64,000 nt of DNA from Auricularia sp. M13 (lineage: Eukaryota; Basidiomycota; Agaricomycetes; Auriculariales; Auriculariaceae), in NCBI GenBank assembly GCA_037042915.1, contig CM073194.1:3782001-3846000 (forward strand), given 5' to 3'. Position 1 is the first letter of the stretch, and each line of letters begins with the position of its first letter. Below are positions 56,901-64,000 of the stretch, piece after piece. The notes under the pieces were generated by a model, which was given only the letters and a program-made list of their open reading frames with translations, ran no database searches and was not told the DNA's origin. Both the position numbers and the translations under genes were made by a program.

Positions 56901-59334
56901 CGTACATATATCATTCCGAACGACCAGCCTGGCTGTGAACTCCGGCTGGTAGTACCTCTGGTGCACGGCAGACCTCTCGTCATGGCACAGGACTCAAAGC
57001 ACAGCTTGAAAACGGCTCGGAACCAATTGTTTTCGGGTGCTCGTATCCTCTCTCTCGGTACCGGTGCAATATTCTATTCCCTCATCCGCGACCTCGCCAA
57101 TCATCCCAGCTCGCCACTGTTCCGCCGTGATGTCGAGAATGTTGACAAGCAGGATGATCCTGCCGCTTCGCGTCTCTTCTCTTCCGAAACCCTGCAACTA
57201 CAGACTACACGGTTCCCGCAACGCCTTTCTGTGACGCTGTACCTGTACTTCGTTGGTGGTCTTTTCGATGCGTGGCAGAACCGTCAACTCGGGCACGGTG
57301 TCCGTATCCTTCTCGCCCTTCGATGCCGCTTCTTCCTCCAGGCATGGCGAGCGCATGTCGTTGCGCATCCGGAACACACTCTCGGGAAGAACTACATTTC
57401 CCGCGAATCCGACGACATCTTCCGCACCGTGTGCGAGAGTCTCATCTCGCTCATAATTTCTTACCGCGACTACTATCCTGCCGCACCGTTCCTACCCTGG
57501 GTACACACAACCGAGCCTGGAGAGCATGTTTTCGGCGTCACAAGGTTCCTCAAGGACAACTTCAACTACGCCGATTTTCTCCACTTGGTACCCAAGCTCT
57601 GCGCCTTCCTCATGGGGAGCTTTGCCTCCGTAAAGACGCAGGACCGTGCAAATATTACAGCGTCGGGATACTGGCATACCTGGGCGGATACACGCGATCT
57701 AGATGTCGCAGCCCTTAGTACGTGGCCATCCGATGCACAGCTTGCGATTCTGTCGCGGAATGCATTCGCGGACGTGAAGTTGATCCTGCGATCTGTCGGT
57801 ATCAAGGCAGAGCGTCTCATGGCGCTGTCACGAGATGTGAAGCCTGCCCAGGTACAAGCTGCATTTGCAGGCAATGCTGTTGCAGTACCGAGGCAGGCGA
57901 AGGCTCCTACTGTGCAACGTCGGGAGCAGCCCAAGCGTAAAGCGAAGACGCTGGGTAGATTCTCTGGCGGGCTCCTCTATGAATGGCTCGAGAAGGACCG
58001 CTTCTCGTCCATGTCCGAGATGGTTGCGGAGCGCGAGCGGCTTGGGATCGACGACCCAGGTCTTGACCAGCAGCTTGATGCAACAGCAGCTGCGTATGCG
58101 GCAGCAGACTTGCATGCGACGGATAAAATGTGAGTGAATTACTTGGAACATTGTGTAAGAAACTCACTCAAAGTGATTAGAATGACGCTTCCTGACACGG
58201 AGGACGATCATGTCGCATCCAACGCCGCGACAATCAAGGAATTTGCAGCTCCTTCCGTCTCGACGTCGGTGAGATGCTCTGTCTGGTTCAACAATGTTTC
58301 CGCTAACGTATCCAGGGCGAATGCTTTGTTCCAGAGCCTCTTTTCGCCGAGGGCGAGAAGTTCAGCCTGGGGAAGTTGGTATCTGAGCGCCGCGCATACC
58401 AGAACCATTTCACAAGCCACGCAATTCGCAAAGGGACTCAGAAATTAGGAAAGTTCGAGACAAGTCAATCGGAGAAGGCCCTCACGAAACGGCTCAAGGA
58501 AAAGTTTGGTGAGCTCATGGCAAAGGCTGGAACGACAAAGGGAGCCGGCTACACACGCAAACTGCGTTGGACGGGCAGCATCCAGCCTGATGAAGCGAAG
58601 GCAACGCTGGCGCTCAGTAAGCGCATTGAGGTAATGAGTCTATGCTTTTTAACCCCGCGATTTAACTGATTCACTGTGCAGAAATATACGAAGGCCCGTC
58701 GCAAGGCATTTTCGCCATTACTGAAGCTTCATCCGCACATGGACACGGGGAACGTTAGCTCGATTCTGCCGCTCTCACTTGCCGCGACCGACCAGCCGTG
58801 CTATGTGGCAATATGGACGACTGCAACGCCTGGCCGAGTTGCGTTTGGCGAAGGTCAGTCTCAATTTCGGTGGGCCCGCGGACTAGTTGCTGAAGGCAAC
58901 TTGCTCTAGTTCGTGCGGTGTATACATCAAGCAGTGGCCGTCATGCCTCCCTCGACAAGGTTGACAGTCTTGGAGCAATCTCGTATCTGACAGTTCAAGT
59001 CTACACTCGGCAGTCAACATCGTCATTTACAAGCATTGGCACAACTCTCACAACAGCAACGTACGCGCACGTTCCGCCAACCAACGTACTATTTGTGTTT
59101 TCTCGGTTCAAGATCATTCGGACGGAGATCGAGAACGACTCGCTTGTCAATCTCACTCTCAGTTCGGCAGCTTCCTCGCTTTTGGAAGAGCTCGAGGACT
59201 CGGACGTGCAGAAGTGTGTCACCAACTTCCGAAAGAGTCTTCGCAATGCTCCTGTGCCTGCAGACAAAAAGGAAGTTTCTGAACCAGAGGATGACTTCTT
59301 TGAGGTCGACAGTGACGACAATAATGTAGAATAG
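53981..59334 (+). CDS. Ulp1-like protease/transposase fusion protein of the transposon
   Basis: Seven exons chain in phase: 53981-54838, 54894-56615, 56673-58129, 58181-58268, 58316-58630, 58682-58853 and 58910-59334, about 1,678 residues without a stop. Residues 1-286 hold a C48/Ulp1-like domain: GNHWTLFIVD (His179), LYRDS (Asp196) and QTDSHSCGIV (Cys243 plus the oxyanion Gln). An acidic region, a basic nuclear signal (PTKKRRLN) and a C2HC-like finger (CGRCLATI..HRRSTSC, about 472-500) follow. The transposase part has LILAWDDTKL (Asp810), IAYAADGTETERKL (Asp916), QDSKHSLKTARNQLFSGARI (Asp967) and EPGEHVFGVTRF (Glu1144). These resemble the DDE and DxxHxxKxxRN signatures of P-element/THAP9 enzymes. 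The ATG at 53981 is the first in frame, but a 5' intron (GTATGC near 53962 to TAG at about 54014) could move the start. Confidence 0.85.
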
Positions 59335-59429
59335 AGTGTTTTCTGTACTTTCGGCCGTATATAGCTGCGCCGCACGGACTTTTTTTCTGCAGACGGACTT
59401 ACCGGCGATAGCCGGAAACTTCCGATCTT

Positions 59430-59490
59430 TCATCCAAAACTCCACACCTGGCGCCGGATTTGGTGATTTTGGTACTCCACACCTGGGCGA
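59430..59490. repeat. Right subterminal repeat cluster
   Basis: One full CCAAAACTCCACACCTGG copy near 59437 and a partial TACTCCACACCTGG near 59473, in the same orientation as the left-end copies. Confidence 0.7.
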
Positions 59491-59512
59491 CCTTCTGGAT
59501 GAGGGCTCAGAT

Positions 59513-59530
59513 GGGATAAGCCGGGGGCCT
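59513..59530. repeat. Right terminal inverted repeat
   Basis: GGGATAAGCCGGGGGCCT, the inverse of 53335-53352. Confidence 0.93.
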
Positions 59531-59538
59531 CTCGTACC
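59531..59538. repeat. 8-bp target site duplication, right copy
   Basis: CTCGTACC, identical to 53327-53334. Confidence 0.93.
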
Positions 59539-60473
59539 CTGCGCGGTTCGCGAAGCTGACAGACAAATTTTGTGCAGGGTCTCCATGGCGCCTGCGGCTG
59601 TATTATACTAGACTAGAGGTGTGTAGTTTATCCGTATTGAATGCAATTCAGCTTCGTTGACCCTGGATTTTGTCAGGTCCTCGTCAGATCTCAGAAGAAC
59701 GGCGGCTCATTTCACGGGCCCTGAGGAATGCAGCTCACGTGCATTCCGTATCCGTTTTGCAGTGAGCGAAGCGTCGCATGCGCCTGTGATGAGGGTGTCC
59801 GTCTTATCATCCAAGAGGCAGCCAATTATCTCTGAAGGCTATGACATTTCGCGCATCTGCACAAGTTTACTGAGCACGCGCCGGCGGGTACGCCAACGCG
59901 ACCCGGCTTTTGCTGATACCAACCGCCTTCGGGATTAGGTGGGGCTGACTGTTGCGCGGCTGAGAGCATCTTGAAAGCCCCTAACACCCGTCTGCGGCGG
60001 CTTGGACTGGTTTGGCAGATTACTAGAACCTTTGCCGACTCGCAGCTCAGCCTGTGCGTATTGCTCTCCTCCGGCTATCCTGCCTTGCCAAGTACACTGT
60101 CTCGAGCTCCACCGGTATCGACGCGACTCGGTACATGCTGTCCTGGAGCGCAGAAACTGACGCACGGAACAGTGTGCTCGGGTAGTACAGCATTCTTTTT
60201 GTGCCATAGTCACACTCGACTGTCAGTACTAATTGACATCGAGTGAGATCAAGTGACCTGCGACCAGCAGCAGATGCGTCTATGGTCTCTGGCTCCATCT
60301 CGCTCCCCTTCGTTCCGATTTTTATTTGCCAGTGTATATAATTAACAGTCTGCTGCATATAGGACGAGAAAAACTGCATTCACCCTGCGTTCCTTCAGAA
60401 TGTATGCAACGCGCCGGGTCTTGCCGTCCGCGGCATCAAAGCTCTTTGCCTCCTTCCCCAACCTTTGACGAGA
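59539..60473. other. Intergenic region; original 3' flank of the kinase gene
   Basis: Before the insertion this lay about 40 bases after the NRK1 stop and probably held its 3' UTR. A TATATAAT stretch (about 60334-60341) may serve the next gene. No coding signal is seen. Confidence 0.4.
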
Positions 60474-61004
60474 ATGACCGTACCGTCCTCCGACGCCAGC
60501 AGTACCGCAGCCGGCTCCCCAACGCACCATTCCAACGCGAAGGCCGCGGTCAACGCCAGCGGCGACGAATCCGTGAGCCTGGAGACGATACACACGCCGT
60601 TCCCGCCGTTCAGCCCGGCATGCGTGAGCGACCCGTTCGACGACGACGCGCGCGGCGCAGCGCAGCACGAGAGCGAGATGGTACGCGCGCTACTCGAGAC
60701 GACGCTGGCGTTCCACGCGTGGGCCAACGCGCGGCCGCGCGCGGCGACAAGGGCAGCGGGCGAGGCGCTGGCGGGCGAGGTGCGGGCCATTGCGGACGAG
60801 GAGGAGCGCCAAGGCACGTCCAGTTCCGAGTCTGCTTTTGGTGTGCATGCGTGCAGCCGATGCGATATACTGCTCTGACTTACCATGGCTGCTGCTTTTG
60901 CTTCGATAGAGATGGCGCGCCGCCGGCTCGTGGCGTTCATCGCGCACATCAAGTCTGCCGTCGTTGCTCTGACTATGCTCCCGGATGCTGTGGGACTGGA
61001 GTAA
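60474..61004 (+). CDS. Small hypothetical protein, two exons
   Basis: Exons 60474-60840 and 60910-61004 join in phase (donor GTGTGC, acceptor GATAG), giving about 153 residues. It begins MTVPSSDASSTAAGS with a Ser/Thr/Ala-rich N-terminus. It continues FPPFSPACVSDPFDDD and an Ala/Arg/Glu-rich helical segment (MVRALLETTLAFHAWANARP; EALAGEVRAIADEEERQ), and ends MARRRLVAFIAHIKSAVVAL then TMLPDAVGLE. The helical stretches could form a small bundle or coiled coil. I recognise no family. Confidence 0.5.
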
Positions 61005-61406
61005 GATCGGTTAACATCTCTTGCCGTCATTGCGCTGTCGTTTCTCTCTGAATGCTCATCCTGATGATCATGAGCTGCTACTCATCCTGTTCAGATAAGA
61101 ATTCATTTTATTCCGTGACTATGACATCGCCAGCATGGAATCAACTTGCTACCAGTTGACGATCTGGCAGCGCGTAAACGCTGTCACGCGCATTGATTCA
61201 CACGATCACGTGATTCAGCCTTCGCATAGAAACATTTGAAAACATCTAATGAAAGGACTACAAAGGAATGAGAAAGACATAAAGAGAGCGCGACAAGCTG
61301 GAGTTCAGATTTCTTCCCACTGTATGCTTCTACAGCCGGCCCGGGGACGCACGCAGCTAAAGTCATACGATATTTCCCAGGAACCACCGACTGTAGGCAG
61401 TGCAAG
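61005..61406. other. Intergenic region
   Basis: No supported feature upstream of the second Cys-rich gene copy. Confidence 0.4.
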
Positions 61407-62294
61407 ATGCTGAGCGCAGGCAGGTGTTCTATGTGCACAATTCATCCGGAAACGGATGGAAAGTGCTGTGGATCCGGCGGGTTAAAACGCGCTTCGGTGG
61501 AGCTGCAAACGCCACGAACCGTTCCCTTTCACTCCACCACGCGCCCATACAGACGCAGATTTTCTTGAATTACTTCCTTGACTGCGCCGCCTGCGTTTCT
61601 GCCTATGTGAACTACCACATCTGCTGCATGGAGTGCGCCCGCGAATGCGCCGCGCTTTTCGAACAGTTTCGATCGCTCCTGCGCGCTGTCCGCATGCAAA
61701 ATCCGCCAGTGTCCGGTGACCGTAAGTAGCCCGAGATGCCGTAATCGATATCAATTCCTAAACGGTTTGTGCAGCACCGGTGTACGAAGAATCGAGAGAC
61801 AGCGTGGTGTGGTCGAGCTCGCAGTCGGACGACGAGAGCGATCGTGCAGGTTAGCGGACGTCGAGTCTTGATATAAGCGGCGTTGGGGTGAGCGCTGACG
61901 CTGACGACGCGATGAGCAGGCTACGCCGACGTATCTGACCTCGACGCCGAAGATGATTCGTCCGATGACAGGAACGCCAACGACGCGCGCGCCTCGCACA
62001 CGCCGGCCACCCCAACAACCGTTTACCTCAGTACCGCGGCGACCGCTCCTCAGCATGCCACCACCCCTAGGGACCCCAGCGATGAGCTATGCGCCCTACC
62101 GCCTGGTGAGTACTGCATGTTTTCAACGTACTTGTAGTTGTGCATGTGCTGAACATAACTTCAATAGATATTCGAGGTTGAGAGCCCTAAGTATCCGCCT
62201 CGATGCTTCCCTGGGGCTCAATCCCGTTGAGGCCCGGGAAGACGGGTACGACGGAGACATCGAGGAGAAGGTCGCCGACGGCGTTGCTCAGTAG
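61407..62294 (+). pseudogene. Cys-rich gene, copy 2 (frameshifted)
   Basis: It is a paralog of the gene split by the LINE (21686-22491 plus 30117-30200). It has an ATG (MLSAGRCSMCTIHP) and the same exon layout: 61407-61721, 61775-61849, 61920-62105 and a last exon from about 62168 to 62294. Compared with copy 1, single-base length differences shift the frame near 61548 (before FLDCAACVSAYV), near 62070 and near 62213. The conserved blocks (CCMECARECAALFEQF, DVSDLDAEDDSSDDRNAND, ESPKYPPRCFPG, DGYDGDIEEK) therefore do not all lie in one frame. It is probably no longer translated as a whole. Splice donors and acceptors are kept, so decay is recent. Confidence 0.65.
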
Positions 62295-64000
62295 TCGCCG
62301 ACGCAGCGACGAACAGTCACGGGAAATGACCCATCGAACTGCAATACCTATGTCTCATTATGTTCTCTTCCTTAGAGCTTCCCCGTTACGCTGCGAGCCA
62401 CAAAATGAATGTTCCTTTGTCCCCATTCCACAGCGTCTTTTACCGCTCTCTTGAGCTCAGCCCGCCAGTTGCGAGGCCGAAATATAGAATTTCGTTCGTC
62501 GTGGAGGCTGATGTCAACGGGATGGGTGGCTCGAGTCTGTAGAAGATAACGGATACGTGGTACGATGACAAGCGGAGTTGCGTGCTCTGCTCCTCTTCCT
62601 CCTCAATATACAACGATCCGCGTAACATGCCGCTTGCCGAACGGCTGCCTAATCTTACACTCCACGTGCTGCTCGTGCATCCTCAGGCTACAGCGTGACG
62701 CTTTCAGCTCCTCCAGCTTGCTACCAGTCGCATCGAAGCTGGCCAAATGAACGGCGCTCTAACTTGTGACACTACCTTTCGACAATCCGTGTGCAACCAT
62801 GTTTCGGATGCGATTCAGCGACGTCAGGCTCAGGCAAAGTCGCGCCCTGCCTCGATGTGGTCGTTTTTCTGTGCTCCAAATGTGTCTGAACGCACCTCCA
62901 ATTTATGATGCCCAGCATTCGTCTCGACGGGTTATTATCGGCTCGTTCTTTCGGTTTGGATATGGGCGACCTGGTGGACGCGCCTCGATCCAGGCAGCTT
63001 GAACGATACGGAAGAGGCTGCCCACGTCATTGTCCAAGAGCGCGAGTGGTAAAACATGCCGGCCTGCAGCACGCACATTGTCCCGAGAGCAAATAGTGCA
63101 CTCCAGAGGCCATCGCGCGATGTAGGACAGGCGCTGCGGGTGTTATTGAGCGCGAACGGATCGGTCAAGAGAAGCTCTGTTGACCCCCGGGTCGGCGACA
63201 GCGGCTGAACCCCATTTCGGAGGACTTCACAGACGGCGGTATACGAGAGCATACCAGCTGACCGTCCAGTGTCACTGTGAGTCCTCACCGTGCATGCATA
63301 TATTCGAACAGCATCCAGGTCAGCGCTCTATGCTTAGTCCGGTTCAATCCGCGCCGGTCCCATAGGCCTTCGCGGTTCGGGGGCAAACCTTAAGAACGCG
63401 ACGCGACGCGGCGAGCAGAGGCATCGAATAAAAGTCGCATTGTCAGCCTATGGCGTACATGGCGGACCCTGATGTCAACTGGACCCTCGAGAGACATTAG
63501 ACTGTGAACAGATGCGAAAACCGGTGTCTGTTTCAAGTGGCCATGGGCCTGCCACCAGCGGGCTTTTGGCCCTACTGTGGTCTGCGCAACAACTCAGAAA
63601 ATGGCCAAAAGATCTCATAGATAGTATTGGCACGATTAAGACCTCCAGCATATCTACTGGTGTCGTGCCAGAGCCTGGATGGTCGACGACCTTGGGCTTT
63701 CTATACGCGCAGCTTCTAACGCATGAACATATACGAGGGCTTTGAAATTTCCTCCTCCTGGCTAGTGAAAGGACCTTCACCGAGTAATAGAGGAGTTCTC
63801 GCGGACGTAGAGTAAGACTGTGCAGACGGGCAGGTGTTGGGGACATTTTCGGCAATGATGACGCTCTTCCAGCGGGAAAAAGCAGCATGCAATTTTTGCT
63901 TGAATTATCATGATTTAATGTCTATCTCCCAGGTTGCTCCTTGTAGTTGAAATTGAGATATTGACGTTCATGGCCGGCCCAGCGCGCCCGCGTTCGAATA
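62295..64000. other. Region without a confident gene
   Basis: Minus-strand segments look mildly protein-like (about 62760-62630, LASFDATGSKLEELKASRCS; and about 62465-62405, AELKRAVKDAVEWGQRNIHF). I could not chain them into a phased gene or a known family. A host gene fragment is possible. Confidence 0.3.

Larger units (their letters stand above)
53335..59530 (+). mobile_element. Complete 6.2-kb DNA transposon with Ulp1-transposase gene (P-element/THAP9-like)
   Basis: The first 18 bases (AGGCCCCCGGCTTATCCC) are perfectly inverted at the other end (59513-59530). After a 6-base divergent spacer the next 11 bases, GCCCTCATCCA, also match (about 35 bp in all). Perfect 8-bp duplications (CTCGTACC) flank it. 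Both ends carry copies of CCAAAACTCCACAC. One spliced gene fills most of the interior. The 8-bp duplication is known for P, hAT and Zisupton-type elements. The transposase motifs look most P/THAP9-like, and KDZ hallmark motifs are absent. An exact duplication and an undamaged gene point to a recent insertion. Confidence 0.92.

Noticed and set aside
53335-59530. Assignment of the 6.2-kb element to the KDZ (Kyakuja-Dileera-Zisupton) group
   Set aside because: The Ulp1 domain and 8-bp duplication would fit, but the usual KDZ motifs (LDGNFRLKR-like and YDIACQW-like) are absent. DxxHxxKxxRN and ExxFGxxR fit P/THAP9 better.

Overview
The window looks like nuclear DNA of a filamentous basidiomycete (Agaricomycetes, most likely a wood-decay polypore). 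It is GC-rich and genes are compact. They are interrupted by many 45-70 nt introns with GT..AG ends and CTRAY-like branch sites. The gene set includes a CBM1-bearing secreted protein, a GH92 mannosidase, a WOPR regulator and caspase-fold proteins. The taxonomic placement is inference from gene content.

Layout: 0.3-1.4 kb, an undamaged non-autonomous hAT-like transposon with an exact 8-bp target duplication. 2.7-5.5 kb (+), a caspase-fold (C14) gene converging on NUP98-NUP96 (-, 5.7-11.7 kb). Then GH92 alpha-mannosidase (-), a membrane class-3 lipase (-), and a secreted CBM1 protein with three copies of an unrecognised ~105-residue module (+, 19.2-20.8 kb). 21.7-30.2 kb is a small Cys-rich gene of unknown function split by a complete, apparently very young 7.6-kb LINE with a 15-bp target duplication and an A32 tail. 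30.7-37.6 kb (-): a FYVE-SAP-RING ubiquitin ligase, a secreted HExxH protein, a decayed tandem copy of the ligase's 5' half, and a Baeyer-Villiger-type monooxygenase. 38-44 kb (-): two tandem PHD-chromodomain paralogs and a Gti1/Pac2 (WOPR) regulator. 46-47.7 kb (-): a methyltransferase. 49.7-53.3 kb (+): a single-pass membrane protein and nicotinamide riboside kinase. 53.3-59.5 kb: a complete 6.2-kb DNA transposon inserted 31 bp after the kinase stop codon. 60.5-62.3 kb: a small two-exon gene and a decayed second copy of the Cys-rich gene that the LINE split.

The strongest candidate for something undescribed is the 53335-59530 element. It has 8-bp target duplications, 18-bp perfect terminal inverted repeats and a repeated subterminal motif. 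Its one spliced gene runs through seven in-phase exons without a stop and joins a Ulp1/C48 cysteine protease domain to an RNase H-like transposase. The order of its acidic motifs resembles P-element/THAP9 transposases. The triple-repeat CBM1 protein and the pair of Cys-rich genes are the next most interesting.

Intron-exon structures were inferred by eye from splice consensus, phase and protein family motifs. Coordinates given for whole genes are start codon to stop codon and include introns.
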